Shown here in pieces: positions 23,781-31,875 of a stretch of 64,000 nt of DNA; the stretch's first letter is position 1; every line of letters begins with the position of its first letter. Made by a program: the position numbers and the translations under genes. The notes beneath the pieces are model-generated. The model was not told where the DNA came from. It saw only the letters and a list, made by a program, of their open reading frames with translations, and made no database searches. The stretch comes from Mycolicibacterium sp. CR10 (GTDB lineage Bacteria > Actinomycetota > Actinomycetes > Mycobacteriales > Mycobacteriaceae): assembly GCF_005222675.1 (NCBI RefSeq), contig NZ_STGE01000056.1:1-64000 (forward strand), written 5' to 3'.

Positions 23781-26387
23781 TCAGAACCCGCGCAGAATGG
23801 AGATCAGCTGTTCGCGGCTGTTGGCCCCGACGCGTTGGGAGGCGCGAAACAGGTGCCCTTCGACCGAGCGGATCGACATCGTGAGCCGGTCCGCGACCTC
23901 CTTATTCGATAACCCTTGTGCGGCGAGCGAGATGATCTCGCGCTGCCGGTCGGTGAAGGTTCGCGGTGTGGTCGCCGCCCGCAGCGCCGGAGTCTGCGCC
24001 CCGTGACATTCGGTAGCCAGCCGCTGGGCAGTGGCGAACGCCCCCATGGCTCGGCCGAGCGACCCGGCGGTTTGATACACGACGAAGGCTTGGGCGGCGG
24101 CGTCCGCGGCGGCGATGCGATCGCCCATTGCCTCGTACTGGCGTGACGCATCGACGAGCGCGTCTCCGCTTCCCGCCGCGAGAGCGGTGGCATGGGCAGC
24201 GGCCGCCGGTGCGCGGGGCCCTTGAAACTGATCCTCCAATTCAGCCAGCCTCGCAGCGGTGGTGTGATCACCCAACTGAGTCGCCGTCTGCAGCAGCACG
24301 ACTTCCCAGGCGGCTCTGCCGCGCTCGAACTCCTTGGTCGCCGCATCCCGGAGAATCGAGATCGCTTGCGAGGTCGCCCCTTCGGCGGCGCATGTCCATG
24401 CCTCGGCGATGAGTCGGTCGAGGTCCCACGCGCCCGCTTCGGCGTCGTGGGGCGACTGTTCGATGGCCGCGATCTCGCGTCGAGCGTCCACCGCTCTGCC
24501 GGCCATGGCGTTGACGGCCGCCAGCCACGATCGAGCGAAGGTCCTCGTCATCCGCCCACCGCCGCCATCTTCCCAGTGCGCGATCGCTTCTTGCAGGGAA
24601 CGTTGCGCGGCAGAGAGATCGCCTCGACTCATCGCTGACAGACCGGCGAAGAGGCTGTGCCACCCCTGCTGAAACGGAACATCGATCGTGTCCTGCCGGA
24701 TACGCGTGATCATGCTATCCAGCGACGTCAGTGCACCCGCGAGCCGGTATGCGATGAGTAGCACTATCGCCAGCGGCAGGCGCAGATGTGAGGCTTCAGC
24801 CGACGTTTCGGCAAGTTGGTAGCCGGCGTCGGCCGCCGATTCGATCTCGTCGATGCGTCCCAGATCGCCGAGTCCGCTGACCAAAACCCAGATCGACATC
24901 ATCTGTGCGATGTCGTTGGCCGGCCGGTCGGCGAGGACTATTCCGGCTCGCTCGACTGCCGACGACCGGCCGCAGACCAGGCCGATCAGTGCCCGCAGAG
25001 CGTGTGAGATCTCTTGTGCCCCTTCGTTCTCAGGGGGTATGTGCTCATCGAGTTCCTTCTCGGCGGAGACCGCATCGCCGAGGTTGAGGGCGAAGTTCAT
25101 CGCGCGCAGAATGGCGATCTGGGCGCGGGCATGGCCGCTGGTCTCGTCGGCGAGTTCGGCGAGCAGCGGCTCAGCGTCCGTTCCGCGCTCCTGCCAGGTG
25201 ACCGCCATCGCCTGGATGATCTTCGCCGGCAGCCCGCCGCCGGCGACTACGCCCCGGTGCGCCAGCATTTCGGCGAGGCGAAGATCACCGAGCTGCATCG
25301 CCGCCGACGTGGCGGCAAGCAGGACGTCCGGATCAGGTGCGAGGTCGGATTCCATGGTGAGGACCGCCTGTCGCACTAGGTCTCGCGGATCGGTCGAGCC
25401 CTGTCGAGCGAGTTCGGTGGCGATACGTCCGCGCAGCCGCCGCATCCGCAGGGACCCGCTGCGGCGCACCTCGCCGAGGAGCGGGTGTGCCAGCCGCACG
25501 GACGCGGGTTGCACCTGCGGGTCAACGCTGATCAGGCCGAGTGATTCGGCCTCGGCAACTGCGTCGGCATCGGTGATCGCCTCCAGGAAGTGGGTTTCCA
25601 TCGGCTCGGTCACCGCAAGGGCGTCCAGAACGTCGCGGACGGTTCTAGGCACTTGGGAGATACGTGCTTCGAGCAACTCTGCCAGTGTCGGCGAGAGTTC
25701 CGGCTGACCATCCCAGAGCCACACTGCCGAACGCCGCCTCATCCGACCTGCGCTCACTTCGCTGTCGAGGAGGTGGCGCAGATACAGCGCATTGCCCTGG
25801 GTGAACTGCCAAAGTCGTTGTGCACTAAAGGAGTCCACTGGGCCGTCCACCACATGCTCCACAAGCCCGGTGATTTCCGGTAGCGACAGTGGTTGCAGTT
25901 CAAGGCGTTGCAGATGCTGGTCTTTCCAGATCGCAGTAATGGCGTCCGGTGGCGATTCCGCTGAACGGATCGTCAGAATCACCGTCGCCAGTCTGCGCGT
26001 GACGAGCTGGTGCACGGTGAATGCCGAGAGGTCATCCAGCAGGTGGGCATCGTCGACACCGACGATCACCTCGCCGTTGCGGCCACTGCCGATGAGTCCG
26101 TCGATCACCTCACGCACCCGCCGCAACGGATCGGGGCCGAAGTCGCTGGCGATGTCAGCGAATGCGCCGAGTGGGACGCTGCGCGCAGATGCGGTGCCGA
26201 CGATCCAGTGGCGGCGCGCGCTGCGCGGACCGCATCTCGCGACGGCTTCGCGTGCCAGTCGAGTCTTGCCGACGCCAGCAGAGCCGGACAGCACGATCCC
26301 GCGGGCGCCGACGGAGGTCGCCAGCGTGGCCTCGGCGATGACCTGAAGTTCCTCCGAGCGTCCCAGCAGAGGCCACTGCCGGATCAC
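23781..26387 (-). CDS. Large ATP-binding LuxR-family regulator (paralogue 2)
   Basis: This 868-residue STAND/MalT-like regulator is a paralogue of the protein at 11281-13911. The N-terminus is MIRQWPLLGRSEELQV, Walker A is SGSAGVGKTRLARE near residue 35, and Walker B is VIVGVDDAHLLDDLSA. A long helical repeat region follows. The C-terminal LuxR HTH is FTDRQREIISLAAQGLSNKEVADRL followed by SIRSVEGHLFRASQRVG. It lies 53 nt downstream of a small HTH-like gene on the same strand and is probably co-transcribed with it. The divergent PGRS-like gene at 26806 and the half-site array between them suggest a local regulon. The signal sensed is unknown. Confidence 0.9.
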   Translation of the reverse strand: MIRQWPLLGRSEELQVIAEATLATSVGARGIVLSGSAGVGKTRLAREAVARCGPRSARRHWIVGTASARSVPLGAFADIASDFGPDPLRRVREVIDGLIGSGRNGEVIVGVDDAHLLDDLSAFTVHQLVTRRLATVILTIRSAESPPDAITAIWKDQHLQRLELQPLSLPEITGLVEHVVDGPVDSFSAQRLWQFTQGNALYLRHLLDSEVSAGRMRRRSAVWLWDGQPELSPTLAELLEARISQVPRTVRDVLDALAVTEPMETHFLEAITDADAVAEAESLGLISVDPQVQPASVRLAHPLLGEVRRSGSLRMRRLRGRIATELARQGSTDPRDLVRQAVLTMESDLAPDPDVLLAATSAAMQLGDLRLAEMLAHRGVVAGGGLPAKIIQAMAVTWQERGTDAEPLLAELADETSGHARAQIAILRAMNFALNLGDAVSAEKELDEHIPPENEGAQEISHALRALIGLVCGRSSAVERAGIVLADRPANDIAQMMSIWVLVSGLGDLGRIDEIESAADAGYQLAETSAEASHLRLPLAIVLLIAYRLAGALTSLDSMITRIRQDTIDVPFQQGWHSLFAGLSAMSRGDLSAAQRSLQEAIAHWEDGGGGRMTRTFARSWLAAVNAMAGRAVDARREIAAIEQSPHDAEAGAWDLDRLIAEAWTCAAEGATSQAISILRDAATKEFERGRAAWEVVLLQTATQLGDHTTAARLAELEDQFQGPRAPAAAAHATALAAGSGDALVDASRQYEAMGDRIAAADAAAQAFVVYQTAGSLGRAMGAFATAQRLATECHGAQTPALRAATTPRTFTDRQREIISLAAQGLSNKEVADRLTMSIRSVEGHLFRASQRVGANSREQLISILRGF

Positions 26388-26440
26388 CGGCGAATTCTAA
26401 CCTCGCAGGTACGCCCGCCGGACCGACTCGCGAAGCGTCC

Positions 26441-26629
26441 TCAGCTCGGCGAGTCGACCGAGGCTGCAAGTTTTGCCTCAGCCACGCGCATAAACATCGG
26501 GAGCAATTCGGCATCCACCCCAACGCGCTCGGCGATCACCTCGTCCGCGACTCCGTCGTCGCGCAATCGGAGCGCGGTTGCATACGGCAGCGGCAGCCGC
26601 TGAAGCGAGGTGGCGCGATCGATGGCCAT
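26441..26629 (-). CDS. Small helix-turn-helix-like protein
   Basis: This 62-residue protein (an in-frame GTG at 26638 would add three residues) reads LPLPYATALRLRDDGVADEV, then IAERVGVDAELLPMFMRVAE. It resembles a bare sigma-region-4/LuxR-type HTH without a sensor domain. TGAAGG lies 8 nt before the ATG at 26629 and decides the start. It is the first gene of a presumed operon with the large LuxR regulator and may act with it at the half-site array just upstream. The function is inferred only from the helical pattern. Confidence 0.65.
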   Translation of the reverse strand: MAIDRATSLQRLPLPYATALRLRDDGVADEVIAERVGVDAELLPMFMRVAEAKLAASVDSPS

Positions 26630-26664
26630 GGCCGTCACCTTCAGTGCGGCGGCGGTGCACCGCT

Positions 26665-26720
26665 GGGGTAAACCGGTACCCCAATTCGAGACTCACGGAA
26701 TTGGGGTAGTCGACTACCCC
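26665..26720. promoter_or_regulatory. Array of four GGGGTA/TACCCC half-sites
   Basis: GGGGTA occurs at 26665 and 26703, TACCCC at 26677 and 26715. They alternate in orientation and make three nested inverted repeats. These are GGGGTA-N6-TACCCC (26665-26682), an 11-bp-arm repeat TACCCCAATTC...GAATTGGGGTA (26677-26708), and the perfect palindrome GGGGTAGTCGACTACCCC (26703-26720). The array lies between the divergent small HTH-LuxR operon and the PGRS-like gene and is the obvious shared operator. Confidence 0.7.
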
Positions 26721-26805
26721 AGCCGACGCACCGCACTGGACTTAGGTTCAGCCAAATACCCAGCGAGCCCGCAAATTGGGAGCGTCCGGCGAAAGGATCT
26801 CCGCC

Positions 26806-28338
26806 ATGACCAAGCAAGCGAAGCAGTTGCGAGGACAGCAGCGATTCCTGGTATCGGCGCTGGCGGTCGGTGCATTGGCCGCTGCAGGCACCGCGCTGGT
26901 GAGTGATCCACCGCCGCCGACTCCGACGCGAGTGGCCAGCATGCCGGTCGTATTGGCTGACCACTCAGCGCCGATACCGAACGAGCTGCTGGCGGCCACC
27001 TGTGCAGTTCAGGACATCGTCTGCACGTTGACGGCAAATGCACGTGGGGCCGACAGTGCCTCCGTCCCATCGCTTCTCGTCAGTAGGCCGATCGATCCGA
27101 TCCTGGCTCGCCTGCTGGGCGCGCCGGCACAAATTCTGGCTAACCCGTTCAACATCATCGGCCCGGGTGGGTGGCTCATCGGTGATGCCGTCCGCCCGGG
27201 CGGCAACGGCGGCCTGCTCATCGGCAACGGCGCAGGCGGCCGCACTCCGGGCCAGAACGGCGGGCACAGCGGCCTTTTCATCGGTGCCGGCGGTAACGGG
27301 GCCGACGGCGGCATCGGACAGAACGGCGGCGCCGGCGGCGCCGGCGGCATCGTGGTCGGTAACGGCGGCCACGGCGGAAACGGCGGCAACGCCGACCCCT
27401 TGACCGGCGTCGCGGGCAACGGCGGAAACGGCGGCAGCGCCCGGTCCGGCAACGGCGGCAATGGGGGCAACGGCGGCGATGCGGGCACGATCAGAATCGT
27501 CAACGGCGAGCGAGTCGACAACTCGATCGGAGTGACCGCCGTCGGCGGCAACGGCGGCAACGGCGGCAACACCGCATCGGGCACCGGGGGCAACGGCGGT
27601 AACGGCGGCAGCGCCGCTACCACCAACGGCAACGCCACCGCGGGAAGCGGCGGCCAGGGCGGTGGTGACAGCAGCAACGGCTACGGGATCGTCTTCGGCG
27701 GCGACGGCGGCAACGGCGGTTCGGGCGCGACTACCACCGGCATCGGCGCCACCGCGACCGGCGGTAGCGGCGGCGACGGGGGCAACGGCACGGCCGGTGG
27801 CGGCAACGGCGGGCACGGCAGCCACAGCGTCGGCAGCGGAAACGGCGACGCAGTGGGGGGCGACGGGGGCGACGGCGGTGACGGCCGGTTCGGCGGCGAC
27901 GCCGGCGATGGCGGCGACGCCAACAATCCCGACGGCGATTTTGCTACGGGGGTCTTCGCCGACGGCAGCGCCACCGGCGGCAAAGGCGGTGACGGCGGCA
28001 ACGGCGGCCAGGCGCCGATGGACGATTATGCCGGGCAGGGCGGCGACGGCGGTTCGGGCGGCCGAGCAGGCGCATCGGGATTCGGTGGTGGCCTGAGCAA
28101 CACCGTTGCCACAGGCGGGAACGGCGGCCACGGTGGCAGTGGTTCCGGAGGCCCCGCCAACAGCGGCACCGCCGGCGCGGGCGGGCCCGGCGGCAACGCC
28201 ACCAACCCGGGCGGTGCAGCGCTTGGAGGCAATGGCGGCGACGGTGGCTCACCCAATGGTCCCGGCGGCAATGGCGGCACGGCGACCGGCAACACTGCTG
28301 CGAACAGCACTCCCGGCGATGATGGCGCCGATGGGTAA
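26806..28338 (+). CDS. Secreted PGRS-like glycine-rich protein without a PE domain
   Basis: This 510-residue protein has three parts. Residues 1-32 contain basic residues followed by the hydrophobic FLVSALAVGALAAAGTALV, a signal peptide or anchor. Residues 33-120 form a short linker with a cysteine pair (C66, C73) and SRPIDPILARLLGAP. From about residue 115, NPFNIIGPGGWLIGDAV leads into a long tract of GGNGGNGG/GGDGG repeats to the end. The repeat part closely resembles the PGRS region of PE_PGRS proteins, including the LLIGNGAGG-type lead-in, but no PE domain is present. AAAGGA lies 9 nt before ATG 26806. An earlier in-frame start at 26776 lacks a ribosome site. PGRS tracts in other mycobacteria bind calcium and are surface exposed. 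That is inference here. Confidence 0.85.
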   Translation: MTKQAKQLRGQQRFLVSALAVGALAAAGTALVSDPPPPTPTRVASMPVVLADHSAPIPNELLAATCAVQDIVCTLTANARGADSASVPSLLVSRPIDPILARLLGAPAQILANPFNIIGPGGWLIGDAVRPGGNGGLLIGNGAGGRTPGQNGGHSGLFIGAGGNGADGGIGQNGGAGGAGGIVVGNGGHGGNGGNADPLTGVAGNGGNGGSARSGNGGNGGNGGDAGTIRIVNGERVDNSIGVTAVGGNGGNGGNTASGTGGNGGNGGSAATTNGNATAGSGGQGGGDSSNGYGIVFGGDGGNGGSGATTTGIGATATGGSGGDGGNGTAGGGNGGHGSHSVGSGNGDAVGGDGGDGGDGRFGGDAGDGGDANNPDGDFATGVFADGSATGGKGGDGGNGGQAPMDDYAGQGGDGGSGGRAGASGFGGGLSNTVATGGNGGHGGSGSGGPANSGTAGAGGPGGNATNPGGAALGGNGGDGGSPNGPGGNGGTATGNTAANSTPGDDGADG

Positions 28339-28415
28339 CTCCGCAAACGAGTTGCCCCACGATGCGTGGCTCAAAGCCCCCTGACCCGGCGTCGGTGTCC
28401 GTACTCTCGGCGCTG

Positions 28416-28976
28416 ATGTCTGATGCCGACGCGACGCTGCGCGCCTCTGCACTCGCGGCTGCGCTGGCCGAGGTGCAGCAGTGGGGTGTGGACCGTTTCA
28501 GCATCGAGGGTGCGGCCCAGCGCGGCCGGCTCGATCCCGACTACTTCCGTCAGAACTGGGCGAGCGAACACCATCTCATCGTGGACGCCCTGCTGGACCA
28601 CAGCGAGGGATCGGTGCCCGTGCCCGACACCGGTTCGCTGCGCGGCGACCTCATCGCGCTCTCGCTGTCGGTGGCCGACTCGCTCAACGGCTCCTACGGC
28701 CGCAGGCTCCTGCGCATGCTCGTGGTCGACAGTAGATCGCAGGCCGTCGACTCCGACACCCGCGGGCGGTACTGGTCGTCGCGGCTGCGCACGATCGAGG
28801 TCATCTTCCGCCGGGCCGCCGAGCGCGGTGAACTGCATGCGGACGTCAAACCCTTCGTCGCGATCCAGCTGCTGCTGTCCCCACTGCACACCGTCGCGCT
28901 CTACACCGACATCCCGGTGGATCCGGACTACTGCCGGGCGGTCGCCGATATGGTGGCGCGCGCCGTCAGCCCTTAG
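28416..28976 (+). CDS. TetR-like regulator
   Basis: This 186-residue protein follows the TetR layout, with an N-terminal HTH-like part (ALAEVQQWGVDRFSIEGAAQRGRLDPDYFRQNWASEHHLI) and a helical C-terminal domain (DLIALSLSVADSLNGSYGRRLLRMLV; SRLRTIEVIFRRAAERGELHADV). The HTH is somewhat diverged. TACTCT (28402-28407) lies 8 nt before ATG 28416, a leaderless-type start. An in-frame ATG at 28362 is less likely. It follows the PGRS-like gene and its stop overlaps that of the convergent flavohaemoglobin gene. The target is unknown. Confidence 0.82.
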   Translation: MSDADATLRASALAAALAEVQQWGVDRFSIEGAAQRGRLDPDYFRQNWASEHHLIVDALLDHSEGSVPVPDTGSLRGDLIALSLSVADSLNGSYGRRLLRMLVVDSRSQAVDSDTRGRYWSSRLRTIEVIFRRAAERGELHADVKPFVAIQLLLSPLHTVALYTDIPVDPDYCRAVADMVARAVSP

Positions 28977-30205
28977 CCCAGCAGCCAGTCGTTGGGCGAG
29001 AACAGCTCACAGTGCAGCCGCTCTGCGGGCACGCCGCGCTCGATCAGCTGGGAGCGCAGCGCCTTGACGAAGCCGCTGTTGCCGCACAGGTACACCTGGG
29101 CACCATCGCGCAGTTCGACGTCGGCTAGGTTCAACAGCCCCGGGTGCGCTTCCGGTGACCCGGCCGTCACGCCGTCCTCGTACCAGAGGTCAAGGGTGGC
29201 GTGGGGCAGCTCGGCCAGCAGCTCGTGCTGACGTTCCCGCAGCGGATGGCTCTGGTCGCTGCGGTCGGCGTGCAGAACCTGCACCGCGGTGTCGGGCGCC
29301 TGCGCGGCGAGATACTCCAGCATGCCGATCATCGGGGTGACGCCGATGCCGGCCGAGATCAGCACCAGCGGCTCACCGCCGGTGGGGGCGGGCAGATCGC
29401 CGAAGGGCACGGTGACGTCGAGCAGGTCGCCGATGCACACGTGGGCGGCGATCCAGCCGGACACCTCGCCGGCGGGCTGCTCCCCGAGTGCCGCGACGGG
29501 CTTGACTGCGAACGTCAGCTCGTCGCCGCCTGCGGCATTGACCAGGCTGTACTGGCGCAGCTGCCGGGCACCGTCGGGCATCGTGACGCCCACCGAAACA
29601 TACTGTCCCGGAAGGAAATCAGTGAATTGTTCATCGACGGATTTTACGGACAGCAGCACAGTTCCCGACGGGTCGTCGACCCGGGAGACCACCCGGGCGC
29701 GTCGGTAGACGTCGCCCGCGGAGACGCCCGCCTCACGGTACAGGTCGTGCTCGAGAGCGATCAGGGTGTCGGCCATGATCCAGAACACCCGGTCCCAGGC
29801 CGCGGCCACATCCGCGGTGACGGTGTCGGCGCCCAGCACCGCCACGATCGCGGCGAACAGGTTCTCGTAGACGATCGGGTACTGCTCGGCGGTCACCCCG
29901 AGGGAGGCGTGCTTGTGCCCGATGCGGGACAACAACTCGGCCGGATGCGGCAACGCGGGATCCACCAGGTAGGTGGCGAAGGTCGCGATGGAGGCCGCCA
30001 GCGCGCGCTGCTGGGCGCCCTGCGCCTGGTTGCCGCGGTTGAACAGGTTGCGCAGCAGCGCGGGGTGCGCGCTGAACATGCGACGGTAGAACTCGGTGGT
30101 GATCTCGTCGATGTGCGCGCCGATCAGCGGAAGCGTCGCGGACACGATCGCCGCGTGCGCAGGTTCCAGTTCGGCGGGGGCACGGGTCTCGGGGGTGATG
30201 GTCAT
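28973..30205 (-). CDS. hmp: Flavohaemoglobin (nitric oxide dioxygenase)
   Basis: This 410-residue enzyme oxidises NO to nitrate with O2 and NAD(P)H in the cytoplasm. The globin domain is residues 1-140, with FYRRMFSAHPALLRNLFN, the proximal haem histidine region IGHKHASLGV, and EQYPIVYENLFAAI. The FAD domain is about residues 150-265, with RQYSLVNA, and the NAD domain has LISAGIGVTPMIGMLEYL and YLCGNSGFVKALR. The start ATG at 30205 has AAAGGA about 8 nt upstream. It overlaps the nsrR stop by 4 nt, so the sensor and the detoxifying enzyme are one operon. Confidence 0.94.
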   Translation of the reverse strand: MTITPETRAPAELEPAHAAIVSATLPLIGAHIDEITTEFYRRMFSAHPALLRNLFNRGNQAQGAQQRALAASIATFATYLVDPALPHPAELLSRIGHKHASLGVTAEQYPIVYENLFAAIVAVLGADTVTADVAAAWDRVFWIMADTLIALEHDLYREAGVSAGDVYRRARVVSRVDDPSGTVLLSVKSVDEQFTDFLPGQYVSVGVTMPDGARQLRQYSLVNAAGGDELTFAVKPVAALGEQPAGEVSGWIAAHVCIGDLLDVTVPFGDLPAPTGGEPLVLISAGIGVTPMIGMLEYLAAQAPDTAVQVLHADRSDQSHPLRERQHELLAELPHATLDLWYEDGVTAGSPEAHPGLLNLADVELRDGAQVYLCGNSGFVKALRSQLIERGVPAERLHCELFSPNDWLLG

Positions 30206-30693
30206 CGGGGGGTCCTTTCGGTGGCGGAACGGTCTGTTGGCAGGTCTGCGGGTGGAATTCGGGTGACGGGCAGCGACAGCAGGGCCAGGCCGGCGCCCCG
30301 TGTCAGGTCGCTGACCGTGTAGCGGTCCAACTCGCGGTAGAACGCTTCTTTGGCCTCGGCCAGCGCGCGGCGCAGTCGGCACGCGGGCACCAGCGGGCAC
30401 GGGTTCTCGCCACCGCACTCGATGACTTCCCGATCGCCTTCGAGGCTGCGGACGAGCCATCCGATGGACGCGTGGCGTCCTTCATCGGTGAGGGCCAACC
30501 CGCCGGCACGGCCTCTCCGCGCGTGCAGCATGCCGAGTTCGGCCAGCCGGGACACTGCTTTGGCGATGTGGTTCTCCGAGGCGTTGGCGCCCGCCGCAAT
30601 CGACGCGGTGGTGACCCGCCGCTCGTCGGCCTCGGCTGCCGCGAGCAGCATCATGGCCCGCAATCCGAGATCGGTGAACCGGGTGAGCTGCAT
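30202..30693 (-). CDS. nsrR: Rrf2-family NO-sensing repressor NsrR
   Basis: This 163-residue Rrf2 protein has a winged-helix N-terminus (MQLTRFTDLGLRAMMLLA; TTASIAAGANASENHIAKAVSRLAELGML; RGRAGGLAL) and the three-cysteine iron-sulfur motif in ECGGENPCPLVPACRL near residues 93-106. The [4Fe-4S] cluster of NsrR reacts with NO and releases DNA. The stop overlaps the hmp ATG, and the upstream region holds an inverted repeat (30707-30736) likely to be its own operator. The spacing of the cysteines and the hmp partner support NsrR over IscR. Confidence 0.9.
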   Translation of the reverse strand: MQLTRFTDLGLRAMMLLAAAEADERRVTTASIAAGANASENHIAKAVSRLAELGMLHARRGRAGGLALTDEGRHASIGWLVRSLEGDREVIECGGENPCPLVPACRLRRALAEAKEAFYRELDRYTVSDLTRGAGLALLSLPVTRIPPADLPTDRSATERTPR

Positions 30694-30706
30694 GGACGGA
30701 ACGGTA

Positions 30707-30736
30707 CTAAATTGCGCATCGGAGATGCGGGTTTAG
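30707..30736. promoter_or_regulatory. Candidate NsrR operator
   Basis: The core CGCATCGGAGATGCG (30715-30729) is a perfect 6-bp-arm dyad. CTAAA (30707) and TTTAG (30732) extend it nearly symmetrically. It lies 14-43 nt before the nsrR start. Confidence 0.5.
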
Positions 30737-30791
30737 CGCTGTGCCTTTAAACACCCCGCAGCGTGCGGCTTTTCGACCAGCGCCGATGTAT

Positions 30792-31316
30792 TCATATTCT
30801 TTGATGTGCTTCCAACCGGCGGCGCCTCCGAGACCACAGCAGCGCGACGACGAGCACCACGTCGCCGACAAGCAGACCGATGAGCGCGGGCGCCGCCATC
30901 GCCCACCCGGTGCCGGCGCCCGCCAGCACACCCCACGCGAGCTTGCCGAACGCCATGGCGTTCAGCACCACCAGGCCCCACGCCAGCGAGCGACGCCAGA
31001 ACGCCAGGCAGTACGCGGCGAGCGCCACGGGCACCAGCAGTGAAAGCACGAACTTGCCGACCGTCCAATCACCGGTCAACCACTGCTTCTCGAACTCCAG
31101 GAATTCCCGCACGCCCGGGTCCGGCCGGGACGGCGCAGGGAACCAGACCATGCTCGTCGCCAACGCCGCCAGCGTGGCGGCGATCCCCCAGCCGCTGCGG
31201 CGGTAGGCGAACAGTGCCAGCGGCAGCAGGAAAAGCGGCCGGATGTACCAGCTCAGCACGTTGAGATGCCTTTCCCACACCCAATCCCACGCGCTCGCTA
31301 CAAATATGGTGTCCAT
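30792..31316 (-). CDS. Integral membrane protein, unknown function
   Basis: This 174-residue protein has five or so hydrophobic segments: SWYIRPLFLLPLALFAYRR; GIAATLAALATSMVWFPAP; GKFVLSLLVPVALAAYCLAF; SLAWGLVVLNAMAFGKLAW; and APALIGLLVGDVVLVVALLW before an Arg-rich tail. The family is not recognised. It begins 3 nt after the mfpA stop on the same strand, so it is probably transcribed with the mfp operon, although MfpA function is not known to need it. Confidence 0.8.
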   Translation of the reverse strand: MDTIFVASAWDWVWERHLNVLSWYIRPLFLLPLALFAYRRSGWGIAATLAALATSMVWFPAPSRPDPGVREFLEFEKQWLTGDWTVGKFVLSLLVPVALAAYCLAFWRRSLAWGLVVLNAMAFGKLAWGVLAGAGTGWAMAAPALIGLLVGDVVLVVALLWSRRRRRLEAHQRI

Positions 31317-31319
31317 AGG

Positions 31320-31871
31320 TCACCCGCCGATGTCGAGCCCGTGGGCGGCCGCGAAAGCCAGCCCCTGCTCGATGTCGACCTTGGCGCCGCGCAGCTTGGC
31401 GGTGGTCCAGAACGTCGGGTCGACGCGCGCGCCCCGCAGATCGGCGCCCTCCAGACGGGCGTTCTGCGATCGCACACCGGTCAGGTCGGCGCGCTGCAAC
31501 ACCGCCTCACGAAGGTCCGCCCCCACCAGGCTCGCCTCCCGCAACCGGCAGTCGGACAGATCCACCTTGCGCAGATCGGCCCCACCCAGCACGGCCAGCG
31601 TGAAATCCACCTCGACCAGCGTCAGCGGTCGCATGCGGCACTCGGTGAACGTCGACCCGAGAAAGCTGCAATGTCGAAAAGTACTGTGCCACAACGATGT
31701 CTGACGAAAAGTACAGTTACGGAACGCCGACCCGACGTGCTCGGACTCGGACAGGTCGACGCCGGAGAAATCGCATTCGGTGAACACCACACGCTCGGTG
31801 TGCACCCCGCTGAGGTCGTCGTCGCGGAAGTCCTGCCCGTCGAACTCCCGGTCGGCCTCGTGAGGATTCAC
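31320..31871 (-). CDS. mfpA: Pentapeptide repeat protein MfpA
   Basis: This 183-residue protein, the same length as the M. tuberculosis one, is built almost wholly of pentapeptide repeats A(D/N)LXX-type (FTECDFSGVDLSESE; GADLRKVDLSDCRLREASLVGADLREAVLQRADLTG). It folds as a right-handed quadrilateral helix that mimics DNA, binds gyrase, and gives modest fluoroquinolone protection. The start is GTG at 31871, 4 nt after the mfpB stop. It is the last of five conservon genes mfpEDCBA. The small GTPase MfpB is reported to modulate its effect on gyrase. Confidence 0.93.
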   Translation of the reverse strand: MNPHEADREFDGQDFRDDDLSGVHTERVVFTECDFSGVDLSESEHVGSAFRNCTFRQTSLWHSTFRHCSFLGSTFTECRMRPLTLVEVDFTLAVLGGADLRKVDLSDCRLREASLVGADLREAVLQRADLTGVRSQNARLEGADLRGARVDPTFWTTAKLRGAKVDIEQGLAFAAAHGLDIGG

Positions 31872-31875
31872 ACCG

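Noticed and set aside
27009..27677. Pro/Leu-rich minus-strand open frame inside the glycine-rich gene
   Set aside because: GGC/GGN repeats read backwards give Pro/Ala-rich protein. There is no ribosome site, and the sense frame has a signal peptide.
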